DNA of 32,339 bases from Holdemanella biformis DSM 3989 (GTDB taxonomy: Bacteria > Bacillota_I > Bacilli_A > Erysipelotrichales > Erysipelotrichaceae). The notes beneath the pieces were generated by a model. That model had not been told where the DNA came from, ran no database searches, and saw only the letters and a program-made list of their open reading frames with translations. Below are positions 14,325 to 25,499 of this stretch, one piece after another (the first letter of the stretch is position 1; every line of letters starts with the position of its first letter). Both the position numbers and the translations under genes were made by a program. The DNA lies in NCBI RefSeq assembly GCF_000156655.1, contig NZ_DS996842.1, positions 213,236-245,574 on the forward strand. Reading direction: 5' to 3'.

Positions 14325-15801
14325 TGTTTTTTACCTCCTCAATCAAACCATGATATACAATATATTCAGCATATGTATCCATTTGGCAATATGTTGAAAT
14401 GGCTTTTTTTACTTCATTTTTCTCTTCTTCATCCTTATCATCATATGTACGATACGCAAAGACCGCATTCAAACCATTTTGAATATCTAAATCAAGATAA
14501 GAAACATCTTTTGAAAAGACGGGTAATATACTCTTTAAAGAATAATGTCCGCGCATTTTTGAATTATAATACAATCCAGCTTCAAAAGGCTTTGATAAAT
14601 CTACCATTCTAGAACAGATTGCATCTAATTCTTCTCTATATTCTTCAAATTGACTCGCAAGTTGCTTCAATCTTAGCTTTTCAGCGCCTTCCATATTGTA
14701 TACAAGAATCGTCCCTGTTTTTGGAAGGTCTTGAATCAATTGCTCAATAAAATGTCTTCTGCAATCTTTCGATTCAAAGAAATTATAATGTTTCAAATTT
14801 CCGTCTTGTGTTTCTACATGCAAACTATATTGGAAGCAAAGCACATCAAAAGGCTTCATATTTTCATAAGGTGGTATGGCAAAGGTATCCCATTCAAAAT
14901 CTAGATATGAAATTGGATACTGAATTTGTTTCATCCATACTTTTAATGCGGCCCGATCCATAAATGGTTTATTCGTTTTACTTGCCATATATTGCGCATA
15001 TTGAAGACGAAACCCTTCAATTTGATTCAATGGCAATTCATGAATATGACGAATGCCACGGTTATAGGCATCTAATTTATGTTGATTGGTCGTAAAAAAC
15101 AAAATAGAATCATCGGGTTCGTTGGATTCGTCAAAACATACAGGATAATAATTACATCTTCTTAATGCCGTACATTGTTTTGTACGCACTGGAGTGATGC
15201 TCGTACGATTCAAAATTTCTTTAGTTCTTTCAATCCAACGATCCAAATCAATATCCACTTCATCTATACACTCGGCAATCGTTTTCGATAAATGATTACG
15301 CTTATTGAATAGCTTATCACTTATGCATAACAATTCATTTAAATCTAGACTTTCTTTGCGAATATATTCCTTATTTAAATACACAATGCGATTTTGAGTC
15401 ACGTGAATACCACAATGAGATAGAATGATTTCATTGATTTTCATAATCAACGCCTCATTCTCTTTTGGATATGCACTTAAATGTGGATATACAGCCATAT
15501 ATCCATTCTCTACTTTTTTTAGATATGGAATTTTTGTACGACACTCCTTATATTCGAATCGTGCAAAACATACGACATCATTTTCTTCTAATAACTTTAA
15601 AGATTGTTCATTTGAATCCATGGAATGACCTAAACCGCAATTTGTTGCGTTTAGATACGTTTGCCAAAGGTTTGAGAATGGACAATCCATTTTATAAAAA
15701 CTTTCTTGGTGAATTGAATTGTGGACACTGTTCCAACAAAAACAGTCACATTTCATTTCACGCATTAAATCTGATACATGTAACATAAAATTTTTCACCA
15801 T
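14317..15801 (-). CDS. DUF2779 protein: DEDD-exonuclease fold with a 4-Cys N-terminal module
   Basis: 494 aa. The C-terminal half has RNase H-fold exonuclease signatures: YLDFEWD (Asp301, Glu303), LVYNMEGAEKLRLKQLA (about 367-382) and YCQMDTYAEY (Asp475). The N-terminal half looks like the RecB/Cas4-type module usually found in DUF2779 proteins. Cysteines near the start (C18, C20, C22) and the later C210, C216, C222 resemble the set that holds a 4Fe-4S cluster in Cas4 and AddB. The YLNKEYIR segment is also present, but I cannot find the catalytic GxxD...ExK; that stretch reads KVENGYMAVYPHLSA. A nucleic acid-processing role is inferred. It is coupled to the PLC-like gene. The start is uncertain: the SD is weak and ATG codons 6 and 13 are alternatives. 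Confidence 0.75.
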   Translation of the reverse strand: MVKNFMLHVSDLMREMKCDCFCWNSVHNSIHQESFYKMDCPFSNLWQTYLNATNCGLGHSMDSNEQSLKLLEENDVVCFARFEYKECRTKIPYLKKVENGYMAVYPHLSAYPKENEALIMKINEIILSHCGIHVTQNRIVYLNKEYIRKESLDLNELLCISDKLFNKRNHLSKTIAECIDEVDIDLDRWIERTKEILNRTSITPVRTKQCTALRRCNYYPVCFDESNEPDDSILFFTTNQHKLDAYNRGIRHIHELPLNQIEGFRLQYAQYMASKTNKPFMDRAALKVWMKQIQYPISYLDFEWDTFAIPPYENMKPFDVLCFQYSLHVETQDGNLKHYNFFESKDCRRHFIEQLIQDLPKTGTILVYNMEGAEKLRLKQLASQFEEYREELDAICSRMVDLSKPFEAGLYYNSKMRGHYSLKSILPVFSKDVSYLDLDIQNGLNAVFAYRTYDDKDEEEKNEVKKAISTYCQMDTYAEYIVYHGLIEEVKNNA

Positions 15802-15830
15802 TCTTATTGTACTTCAAAAATCAAATCTTT

Positions 15831-16781
15831 TCATCCTTTATAAGCGTTTAATATTTTTTTAACGCGCATAACATAGTTTGACTTCACATCTTCTGGCTGC
15901 AAGATTTCTACTTGATTTGTCATCGCAAATAAAGATTGATACAAATTCGACAGGTCGTCTGTATAAAATTCAAAGTCGGTGAAACCCTCTTGTTTATTGA
16001 TGATTTGTAGTTTATTACCCCAATATTTTTCTTTAAACAAACGAAGACCATTCTCATTATGATAGGCTCTGACTTGTATTTGTTTTAAATCTAAAGGAAT
16101 TAGAGAATGCTCTCCAATATAGTTACTTAAATGGAAATGATTATCACGAATAAAATGTCTTGATGAGATTTCACATGAATACATACGTTCTAAGCTGAAA
16201 CGATACATACGATAATCTTTTCTCAATAAGGAAAAGCCAATTAAATAATAGGATTTATGATAGTGAATTATTTCGTAGGGCTCAACCTCAAATTCTTTGG
16301 GGGTTTCATCTTGTAAAGATTGGTACGACAAAAGGACGCATAGGCCTAGATTTATGGCTTGTTGCGTCTTGTCGATCATAGTTGAAGTCTTTTGATCCAA
16401 CTTGATTGAATTTGACATGTAGTGTAATGAATCGTTTGATGAAATTTTACTTGTCGCAATAATCTTATCCATAGCATCACAATATAAAGAGAGTGGTTTA
16501 AAATCTTTTTGTGTACGCATAAATTTATACGATTGTACCAATGCATCCTTTTGTTCGTCACTAAAAATAGTGACCGGAAGATCATATTGATCATTTAAGA
16601 TATAGCCTCCATAGCGCCCTTTCACTTCTTCTACGTTATAGCCTGCAAGCACAAGTTCTTTTTTAAATTCACGAATATTTCGTGGATTTACTTCTAGTTC
16701 TGAAGCAAGTTGTGTTGTATTCATCTTTCCTCTTGCCTTTAAAAGTTGTAGCATGCGAATGCATAAGTTTGTTCGATTCAT
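15831..16781 (-). CDS. HTH-WYL domain transcriptional regulator
   Basis: 316 aa. N-terminal winged helix (LLKARGKMNTTQLASELEVN, residues about 14-33), then the WYL domain at about 140-230 (LSYQSLQDETPKEFEVEPYEI, YYLIGFSLLRKDYRMYRFSL) and a WCX-type C-terminus. WYL regulators bind nucleic acid or nucleotide ligands and often control stress or defence genes. GGAG precedes the ATG. It starts 12 bases after the ankyrin gene and is probably co-transcribed with it. Its target is unknown; the dyad at 17133-17167 in front of the operon is a candidate. Confidence 0.85.
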   Translation of the reverse strand: MNRTNLCIRMLQLLKARGKMNTTQLASELEVNPRNIREFKKELVLAGYNVEEVKGRYGGYILNDQYDLPVTIFSDEQKDALVQSYKFMRTQKDFKPLSLYCDAMDKIIATSKISSNDSLHYMSNSIKLDQKTSTMIDKTQQAINLGLCVLLSYQSLQDETPKEFEVEPYEIIHYHKSYYLIGFSLLRKDYRMYRFSLERMYSCEISSRHFIRDNHFHLSNYIGEHSLIPLDLKQIQVRAYHNENGLRLFKEKYWGNKLQIINKQEGFTDFEFYTDDLSNLYQSLFAMTNQVEILQPEDVKSNYVMRVKKILNAYKG

Positions 16782-16793
16782 TGTTTTCTCCTT

Positions 16794-17132
16794 TTAGTGT
16801 GTGCTGCAAAATCTTTGGGGATAGTAACCAAAGCCTTTTTTTGGCTCAAAATGTTTAGGAACAATACCACGAAATACAAGTGGACGTATCATTTGACCAA
16901 TCCCTCTTTCAAGCGCAAAACCTAAAGCCTCTTGTTTTTGAATGGCTCCGGCATCAATTAAAATATTTACAATTTCTTCATTTCCAATGCTGATGGCATG
17001 CATCAAAATTGGATACCCATTAAATACCCAACTTGGACTTGCACCAAGTTGTAAACAATATTCAACTTTTTGTACATCCTCTTTCCATACGGCATCTAAT
17101 AAATCCATAGCTAATCTTTTTTCTGCGTTCAT
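16794..17132 (-). CDS. Short ankyrin-repeat protein
   Basis: 112 aa containing about two ankyrin repeats (VQKVEYCLQLGASPSWVFNGYPILMHAI and GNEEIVNILIDAGAIQKQEAL, both over 20-residue units around 20-80). Such repeats bind other proteins; no catalytic motif is present. AAGGA lies in front of the ATG but inside an 11-bp inverted repeat. First gene of a two-gene unit with the WYL regulator. Confidence 0.8.
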   Translation of the reverse strand: MNAEKRLAMDLLDAVWKEDVQKVEYCLQLGASPSWVFNGYPILMHAISIGNEEIVNILIDAGAIQKQEALGFALERGIGQMIRPLVFRGIVPKHFEPKKGFGYYPQRFCSTH

Positions 17133-17167
17133 ATTGTATCCTTCTTTCTATACTCAAAGGATACAAT
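17133..17167 (-). promoter_or_regulatory. Inverted repeat covering the ankyrin gene SD
   Basis: ATTGTATCCTT (17133-17143) and AAGGATACAAT (17157-17167) are exact 11-bp inverted repeats with a 13-base loop. In the mRNA the second arm carries the AAGGA ribosome-binding site and ends directly at the AUG, so a folded hairpin would hide it. As DNA it could be an operator. TTGACA lies upstream (17186-17191) but a good -10 is not obvious. Confidence 0.6.
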
Positions 17168-17192
17168 TTAAATAGACATCATTTATGTCAAA

Positions 17193-18350
17193 TTAATCAG
17201 TTACCTCTTTTACTTTTTGAAGACGACTTAACACATCTTCACTCACCAATTGATAGATGCATGAACAAATTGGAATAAAGATAATGATTCCAATAATGCC
17301 TGCAACATTCGCTCCAATTGTGATCGCAACAATGATATACATGGGTGGAAAACCAACGGATTTTCCAACGACATGAGGATAAATAAAGTTTCCTTCGACT
17401 TGTTGGATACAAATAAACATAATGATAAAAGTTAGACCTTGTACAGGGGATGTCATCGCAATAAAGAAAGCACATAATATAGCGGCAACCAAAGCTCCAA
17501 ACATAGGTACCAAAGCGCCAATACCCACGACAAGTCCAACTAAAAATGCGTATGGTATTTTTAAAATCAAGGCTCCTGCAGTGACTAAACTTGCAAGAAT
17601 TAAACATTCTAAGCAGGTTCCTCCCACATAACTTGTAAATATGCGAACAATGAGTTTTAATACGTGGCGCACTCGATCATAATTTTTTTCAGGAAGATAA
17701 GCTTTTAATAAAGATTTTGTTTCACGTACGACTTGTTCTTTATTAAAGAGCAATAAAAAAGAAAAGACAATGGTGATAAAGGCTTGCGCAAACCATGAAA
17801 ATGTTGTGGATAAAATTGTAAAAATAGAGCCGAATATATCGTTAGCTCCCCCAGAAACGAGCCATGAACTTATTTTTTTTGAGACATTATCAATCGCAAA
17901 GGTACTAAAGGCGTTGATGTCTAAGTTTTTTAAGGAATCATGAATCACATCAATATTTTTTGTGATATCTAAAAGCCAAATATATAATTCATAAATCATT
18001 TGTGGAAAATTTGTCAGCAGCAATTGAATAGAAAATAAAATTCTTGGTATGACAATTCCAACAAATGCGACAAAGACGGCAAAAACGATTAGAACCGATA
18101 ATACATTCGAAATAATTCGTTTGATTTTTGTATCTTTGATGTCAAACCATTTTATCGAATAGCGCATTAGATTATTCGAAATAATATTAAACACAAAAGC
18201 CAAGCCGGCTCCAAGTAAAAATGGTAAGCACATTTGTCCAATCCAACCTAAAAAACAAAAAATCTTTTCAAAATAATAGATAACCATTCCAATCAATAGT
18301 GTAAAAATTATAAGTCTTTGGTACATCTTCTCTTTTTCATGTAGGTCCAC
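17193..18350 (-). CDS. AI-2E family permease (TqsA/PerM-like)
   Basis: About 385 aa from a GTG at 18350, preceded by GAGGTGG and consistent with a TATAAT at 18375-18380. An ATG eight codons further on is possible. Many membrane segments are arranged as in the AI-2E family: early spans around residues 10-60, a soluble stretch, then clustered spans with VGIGALVPMFGAL and IQQVEGNFIYPHVVGKSVG. Members export small molecules, AI-2 (TqsA) or ions; the substrate cannot be told here. Divergent from pyrG. Confidence 0.88.
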   Translation of the reverse strand: MDLHEKEKMYQRLIIFTLLIGMVIYYFEKIFCFLGWIGQMCLPFLLGAGLAFVFNIISNNLMRYSIKWFDIKDTKIKRIISNVLSVLIVFAVFVAFVGIVIPRILFSIQLLLTNFPQMIYELYIWLLDITKNIDVIHDSLKNLDINAFSTFAIDNVSKKISSWLVSGGANDIFGSIFTILSTTFSWFAQAFITIVFSFLLLFNKEQVVRETKSLLKAYLPEKNYDRVRHVLKLIVRIFTSYVGGTCLECLILASLVTAGALILKIPYAFLVGLVVGIGALVPMFGALVAAILCAFFIAMTSPVQGLTFIIMFICIQQVEGNFIYPHVVGKSVGFPPMYIIVAITIGANVAGIIGIIIFIPICSCIYQLVSEDVLSRLQKVKEVTD

Positions 18351-18419
18351 TAAAAACCACCTCAAATCGAATTTATTATACTATCTTTTAAAATGAAAAT
18401 CATTTTTTTAAATTTTTTA

Positions 18420-20242
<1,823 letters not shown>

Positions 20243-20362
20243 AGAAGAAGTTAACTATATGCATTAGAAACTAAATGTCAGATTGCCTACATACTCTTAT
20301 ACGAAAAAAATGAAGGTTTTTTTGAAAAAAAGAAAAATTTCTCAAATAATTTATGAAAATAA

Positions 20363-20371
20363 TGATATTAT
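20363..20371 (+). promoter_or_regulatory. Extended -10 promoter of glnN
   Basis: TG-A-TATTAT (20363-20371), an extended -10 element without a good -35. The predicted leader is about 20 bases and contains AGGAGG at 20381-20386. Confidence 0.5.
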
Positions 20372-20397
20372 ATACGCGACAGGAGGATACACAAAAA

Positions 20398-22485
20398 ATG
20401 AAAATTGTCGATGAATATTTTGGATGTGACGTATTTAGTACATCTGCTATGCAAAGATATTTGCCTCATGCCGTCTACAAACAAATGATGGATGTAATGG
20501 AAAAAGGAAAAGAACTTCCTAAAGAAATCGCAGATGTCGTAGCGAATGCCATGAAAGACTGGGCGATGGATAAAGGGGCTACTCATTATACACACTGGTT
20601 CCAGCCAATGACAGGTATCACTGCTGAAAAGCATGATGCGTTTATCAATCCAACTGGGCCAACATCTGTTATTTCAGACTTTAGAGGAAAAGAATTGATC
20701 AAAGGTGAACCCGATGCTTCCAGTTTTCCAAGTGGTGGATTACGTGCTACTTTTGAAGCTAGAGGATATACAGCATGGGATCCAACTTCTTTAGCTTTCG
20801 TTAAAGAAAAGACATTGTATATACCAACTTTATTCTGTTCTTACGATGGTAGTGCTTTGGATAAGAAAACGCCATTATTAAGAAGTAATGATGCATTAAA
20901 TAAGGCAGCTGTTCGTTTATTGAATATTATGGGTTACAATATCCATAAAATCAAAACGACTGTTGGGCCTGAACAAGAATATTTCTTAATTGATGAGGAA
21001 ATGTTTAAAGAACGTCTAGACCTATTGGTTACAGGAAGAACACTATTTGGTGCGGCTCCAGTAAAAGGTCAAGAATTAGATGATCACTACTTTGGAAGCT
21101 TATCCGAACGTGTAAAAGCTTATATGGAAGAAGTAGATGAAGAACTTTGGAAATTGGGTGTATATGCCAAAACAGAACATAAAGAAGTGGCTCCATGTCA
21201 ATTTGAATTGGCACCTGTATTTACATCAACAAATATTGCGAATGACCAAAACCAACTTACAATGGAAGTTTTACAAAAGGTAGCTTCACATCATGGATTG
21301 GTATGTTTATTACATGAAAAGCCATTTGACGGTGTCAATGGTAGTGGTAAACACAACAACTGGTCTTTCTGTACAGAAGAGGGCGAAAACATTTTAGAGC
21401 CTGGTGATTCTCCAAAAGACAATATTCGTTTCTTAACAGTACTTGCAGCTATCATTAAAGGTGTAGACGAATATCAAGACTTATTAAGAATCTCTGTTGC
21501 CAGTGCTGGAAACGATCATCGTTTAGGTGCAGATGAAGCACCACCAGCTATTATTTCTATCTATTTAGGTGAAGAATTAACAGCTATCTTAGAAGCTATT
21601 GAAGCTGGAAATGAATATGTAGATACAATCGATCGTAGATTGGAACTTGGTATTTCTACCCTACCTCCAATCGCAAAAGATTCTACGGACCGTAACCGTA
21701 CTTCTCCATTTGCGTTTACTGGTAATAAATTCGAATTCAGAATGCTTGGATCCAACTTAAACATTTCTTGTCCAAACACAATTTTAAATACAATCGTAGC
21801 TGAAGAATTAACACAGTTTGCGGATGAATTGGAATGTGTTAAAAAAGAAGATATGACAAAAGCCTTGATTGCATTAATTCAAAAAACATTAAAGAATCAT
21901 AAACGAATTATCTTCTCTGGAAATGGATATTCAGATGAGTGGAAGAAAGAAGCAAAAAGACGTGGTTTATTAGAACTTAAAACAACTGCGGATGCACTTC
22001 CTCACTATACAGATCCAAAAAATCTTCAATTGTTTGAAAAACACAATGTATATTCTGCAAGTGAATTGCACGCACGTGAAAGTATCCTTCTTACAAACTA
22101 TTATAAAGTGGTTCAAATCGAAGCTAAGACGATGGCTTATATGTTGCGCAAACAAATCTTGCCTGCAATCTTTAGCTATGAGGCTAAACTAGCTCAAATC
22201 ATTCAAACTAAAAAATCAAGTGGAATCGATGCACCTTTAGAAGTGAAGATCTTAAAAAATATCAACACACCTTTAGAACTCGTTTCAAACCACTTAGATA
22301 CATTGGAAACATTGATTCACAAAGAAACAACAACAGAAAAACAAGCGGCTTGTTTTGCGGCCAATGAATTACTTCCATTAATGGAAACAATTCGTCAATT
22401 GACAGATTTGATTGAAACCAATGTTTCGAAAGAAGACTGGCCTTTACCAGACTATAATGACATTCTATTTAAGTCTATGCTTTAG
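20398..22485 (+). CDS. glnN: Glutamine synthetase type III
   Basis: 695 aa from the ATG at 20398; the SD AGGAGG at 20381-20386 lies between this ATG and an upstream in-frame ATG. Features of the GSIII family: FGCDVFSTSAMQRYLP, THYTHWFQPMTG, SFPSGGLRATFEARGYTAWD (as adjacent pieces), GPEQEYFLID, EVAPCQFELAP, GKHNNWSF and SAGNDHRLGADEAPP. It is much longer than GSI (about 450 aa), as expected. It makes glutamine from glutamate, ammonia and ATP, and so feeds pyrG, which uses glutamine, one gene upstream. Single-gene unit. Confidence 0.96.
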   Translation: MKIVDEYFGCDVFSTSAMQRYLPHAVYKQMMDVMEKGKELPKEIADVVANAMKDWAMDKGATHYTHWFQPMTGITAEKHDAFINPTGPTSVISDFRGKELIKGEPDASSFPSGGLRATFEARGYTAWDPTSLAFVKEKTLYIPTLFCSYDGSALDKKTPLLRSNDALNKAAVRLLNIMGYNIHKIKTTVGPEQEYFLIDEEMFKERLDLLVTGRTLFGAAPVKGQELDDHYFGSLSERVKAYMEEVDEELWKLGVYAKTEHKEVAPCQFELAPVFTSTNIANDQNQLTMEVLQKVASHHGLVCLLHEKPFDGVNGSGKHNNWSFCTEEGENILEPGDSPKDNIRFLTVLAAIIKGVDEYQDLLRISVASAGNDHRLGADEAPPAIISIYLGEELTAILEAIEAGNEYVDTIDRRLELGISTLPPIAKDSTDRNRTSPFAFTGNKFEFRMLGSNLNISCPNTILNTIVAEELTQFADELECVKKEDMTKALIALIQKTLKNHKRIIFSGNGYSDEWKKEAKRRGLLELKTTADALPHYTDPKNLQLFEKHNVYSASELHARESILLTNYYKVVQIEAKTMAYMLRKQILPAIFSYEAKLAQIIQTKKSSGIDAPLEVKILKNINTPLELVSNHLDTLETLIHKETTTEKQAACFAANELLPLMETIRQLTDLIETNVSKEDWPLPDYNDILFKSML

Positions 22486-22512
22486 GGAATCCTTGGATTC
22501 CCTCTTTTTTTA
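22484..22512 (+). terminator. glnN terminator
   Basis: AGGGAATCC-TT-GGATTCCCT, 9-bp stem with overlap of the stop codon, then CTTTTTTTT. Confidence 0.88.
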
Positions 22513-22532
22513 CATTTATTTTCTGTAAATAC

Positions 22533-22561
22533 TTGCATAAATAGTATTCAAGGTTCATAAT
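22533..22561 (+). promoter_or_regulatory. Amidohydrolase promoter
   Basis: TTGCAT (22533-22538), 17 bases, CATAAT (22556-22561), followed by AAGGAG in front of the ATG at 22582. Confidence 0.65.
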
Positions 22562-22581
22562 CACTAAAAAGGAGTTTATTT

Positions 22582-23751
22582 ATGACTAAATTATTCGTAC
22601 ACGCAAAAGTTTTGATTGATGGCGTAAGTGCTACCCCCAAATTTGATCAATTAATTTCAATTGAAGATGATAAAATCAAAGCGGTAGAAGATTATCATGA
22701 AATACAGGAAGATGTCATTGAAGTAAATACAATTACGCCAGGCTTTTTTAACTGCCATGTCCACATTCTTTATCCTGTCGGATTCGACTCAAAAAAAGAA
22801 TTTAGCTTAATAGAGAAGATATTCTATGCACAAAAGCACTGTAAAGAATATCTTCAATCTGGAGTAACATTTATTCGTGTTGTAGGCACGGAAGAAAATT
22901 ATGATCTACAAATTAAAGAAGCCATTCAAAATGATGTGATTCAAGGACCTCATATGTATTGTGCAGGTAAAGTCATATGTATGACAGGCGGTCATGGATG
23001 GCAAGAAGGCATTGAAGCAGATGGTAAAGATGCTTGTTTAAAAGCAGTTCGTACACAACTAAAAAGTGGTGTAGACCTCATTAAAATGATGGCTACAGGC
23101 GGCGTTATGACCAAAGGTGTAGAGCCGGGTAATGCCCAATTTAGTGTAGAAGAAATGAAGGTCATGATTGAAGAAGCTCATAAAGCAGGAAGAAAAACGG
23201 CTACACATGCCCAAGGTTTACAAGGTATTAAAAACGCCTTATATGCAGGTATTGATTCCATTGAACATGGTTGTTTTTTAGATGAGGAATGTCTTGAACT
23301 TATGAAAAAACAAAATACATTCTTAGTCCCTACCCTTTGCGCTCCTCAATGTATTATTGATAAGGGTGTAGAAAATGGAGTGGCCAAATATATGGTAGAT
23401 AAAACCTTGAAGGTTAAGGATGCACACGTCAAAAGTGTTAAAAAAGCCTATAAACAAGGTATTCAGATTGCACTAGGTACAGATGCAGGTACACCATTTA
23501 ACTACCACAACAATACAGCTCATGAAATGGAGCTTTTGGCAAGATTAAACATTCCAAACATGGATATTTTAAAAATCGCAACAATCAATTCTGCAAGATG
23601 TGTACGTGTTGAAAAGGACTATGGTTCGATTGAAGTAGGAAAACAAGCAGACTTAGTATGTCTTGAAGAAAATCCATTAGAGAATATTTCAAATGTAAGA
23701 AAAATCAATAAAGTTATTCAATCTGGTAAGATTGTTGTAGAAAACAATTAA
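22582..23751 (+). CDS. Metal-dependent amidohydrolase (imidazolonepropionase/prolidase-like)
   Basis: 389 aa. Binuclear metal site: His59 and His61 (NCHVHI), probable carboxylated Lys168 (DLIKMMATGG), His209 (THAQG), His229 (IEHG) and Asp301 (LGTDAG). The set matches the imidazolonepropionase-like amidohydrolases that include Xaa-Pro dipeptidases and organophosphate acid hydrolases. The cyclic amide or dipeptide substrate is unknown. No export signal. Own promoter and terminator, no hut genes nearby, so histidine degradation is not indicated. Confidence 0.88.
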   Translation: MTKLFVHAKVLIDGVSATPKFDQLISIEDDKIKAVEDYHEIQEDVIEVNTITPGFFNCHVHILYPVGFDSKKEFSLIEKIFYAQKHCKEYLQSGVTFIRVVGTEENYDLQIKEAIQNDVIQGPHMYCAGKVICMTGGHGWQEGIEADGKDACLKAVRTQLKSGVDLIKMMATGGVMTKGVEPGNAQFSVEEMKVMIEEAHKAGRKTATHAQGLQGIKNALYAGIDSIEHGCFLDEECLELMKKQNTFLVPTLCAPQCIIDKGVENGVAKYMVDKTLKVKDAHVKSVKKAYKQGIQIALGTDAGTPFNYHNNTAHEMELLARLNIPNMDILKIATINSARCVRVEKDYGSIEVGKQADLVCLEENPLENISNVRKINKVIQSGKIVVENN

Positions 23752-23785
23752 AGACGGGATTATATCCAATTCCCGTCTTTTTCTA
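23751..23785 (+). terminator. Amidohydrolase terminator
   Basis: AAGACGGGA (23751-23759) pairs with TCCCGTCTT (23771-23779), followed by TTTC. The gap up to 23859 holds nothing else recognisable. Confidence 0.82.
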
Positions 23786-23859
23786 TATCGATTCATTTAT
23801 CGTGATCTTATTTATCTTTTTTAAAGCTACAATTTGAAATGTTTAAACAACATTCTCTT

Positions 23860-25377
23860 TTAATTTAAATTTTCGGGCAATAATGAATAAATCTTTTGTC
23901 CATAACTATAATCTTCAAATGCCTTCGAAACAATATCTTGGGCTAGACGTATATTCGATGTTGAAATAAAGCCATCATAAATAATGCGTCCATTAAATGG
24001 CATAATGGCTGTTTGCATCAACATAGGTGTTTTTTCTGGGGCAATGAATTGATCTAAGTTTTCATTTAATCCTTTCACCATATAATTGATACCTTCATCA
24101 TTTAATACCGTATAATTCTTTTTGTATGCCACCAACAAGAAATTTTTGCGCATACCATATCTAAAATCCGAAATGATATTTAGATTGCGGAATGTAAAAT
24201 TAGAAGGATTCTTTTCGATATATTCATCAATAAAACGATCCTTATCTTTCCAGAAGACTTCAATCAAATTAACAAGTTCATCGGGTTCAATATAAATATT
24301 TGGATCAATTTTTTTATTAGGAATAATTTGTTCGAATGAATTCACATAATCCAAGATACTAAAATATAGTTTATAGAATAAACGCGTATCTTTTTGTTCG
24401 ATACAAGCATTTGTCTGAGGCTCATTTAACTGGCGCAGCTTTTCATTAAAATGCGCCTGATCCTTCATCTTTTGATACATATCCATACTCAAACCATAAT
24501 AGTTTGGCAATGCGATTTGTACAACAGCCTTATGATAGCGATTTGAAAGTGGTTTCGAAAATTGATAAAAGAATGGAATCCATTCCATCTTTTCTTCATT
24601 GAATGTACCATTTAATAGATGATTAAAGAACTCGTCTTTAAATTGAGTTACATCCAACACTTCTTTCTTTAAAGCTGTAAAGAATTTTTTAATATCCGAA
24701 TTTGTCGCATCATATCCATGATAAAAAATAGAAATATAACTATCTTGATCTAAAAATTTAGGTTCGAATCTTTCGTGTTGAATACGACTATCTCGAATGC
24801 GATCTAAAATTTCATTATAGTCCCAATATACATATTCATTCGCAAAACTATCATCAATTAATCGATAATCTTCTTTTAAATAAGCCCAGAAATTAAAAAG
24901 TGCACCTTCAATAATGGATTTATAATGAAAAGAACATGCACTGCATACAGCTTGAATCAATGAGGGTTCAATAATACCGAAAGCACGAATAATGCCAAGA
25001 ATGACAATGGTTGGTTCATCGTTTTCTGCCTTTTGGTCTAAATCAATGTTTTTTACAGCCAATTTTACATTCTTTTTGAATTCTTCTGGTAACTCTTGAT
25101 CATAATATAAAAACTTAGAGCTTAGTGCCGTTCTTTCAAAGCGATAGCGATCATCCTCTAAATCTTGGTTACGCAATAATCTTCTTAAAGCTTTTAATTC
25201 CCATGTCGTACAAATAGATATTAAATATTCAGGTGTATATGTTTCAATCATGTGTTCAAACATCTCTTTACGAGTCATAGAATCATAGTCAAAGTAATCA
25301 TTTTGACATATTCTTTTATAAGTTTCAAAAACTTTTTCTTTGCGTAAACGATTTGCGTTTTCTAGTATACGTACCAA
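23860..25377 (-). CDS. 505-aa protein of unknown family
   Basis: Start taken as the TTG at 25377 because GGAGGAG lies five bases upstream. An upstream ATG in frame has no SD and would add a spurious hydrophobic stretch. The protein begins with VRILENANRLRKEKVFETYK and is soluble, rich in acidic, aromatic and Lys residues, mostly helical, with no signal peptide and no catalytic motif I recognise. Recurrent short patterns such as YLISICTTWELKALRRLLRN and FRYGMRKNFLLVAYK suggest a helical-repeat scaffold. It is divergent from a Sel1-repeat gene, with a palindrome in the short gap, which hints at co-regulation. Function unknown. Confidence 0.75.
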   Translation of the reverse strand: MVRILENANRLRKEKVFETYKRICQNDYFDYDSMTRKEMFEHMIETYTPEYLISICTTWELKALRRLLRNQDLEDDRYRFERTALSSKFLYYDQELPEEFKKNVKLAVKNIDLDQKAENDEPTIVILGIIRAFGIIEPSLIQAVCSACSFHYKSIIEGALFNFWAYLKEDYRLIDDSFANEYVYWDYNEILDRIRDSRIQHERFEPKFLDQDSYISIFYHGYDATNSDIKKFFTALKKEVLDVTQFKDEFFNHLLNGTFNEEKMEWIPFFYQFSKPLSNRYHKAVVQIALPNYYGLSMDMYQKMKDQAHFNEKLRQLNEPQTNACIEQKDTRLFYKLYFSILDYVNSFEQIIPNKKIDPNIYIEPDELVNLIEVFWKDKDRFIDEYIEKNPSNFTFRNLNIISDFRYGMRKNFLLVAYKKNYTVLNDEGINYMVKGLNENLDQFIAPEKTPMLMQTAIMPFNGRIIYDGFISTSNIRLAQDIVSKAFEDYSYGQKIYSLLPENLN

Positions 25378-25441
25378 TGAAACTCCTCCTTTTTTCGTAT
25401 TATCTAAATAATTATAAACTTTAAATAAAAAAAACACAAAA

Positions 25442-25483
25442 CAATACATTTTGTATTGCCTAAATTCATAAGTTTCCTATAAT
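25442..25483 (+). promoter_or_regulatory. Promoter of the Sel1-like gene with a palindrome at the -35
   Basis: TTGCCT (25456-25461), 16 bases, TATAAT (25478-25483). CAATACA-TTT-TGTATTG (25442-25458), a perfect 7-bp dyad, touches the -35 and lies between the two divergent genes. Confidence 0.6.
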
Positions 25484-25499
25484 TATTTTGAGGTGTATT

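Noticed and set aside
15425-15788. Rightward frames over the DUF2779 gene
   Set aside because: No SD, no domain, fully antisense to a well-supported gene.
17239-17607. Long leftward frame inside the AI-2E permease gene
   Set aside because: Overlaps the permease in another frame; rich in Cys, Trp and Tyr, as expected from out-of-frame reading of membrane codons.
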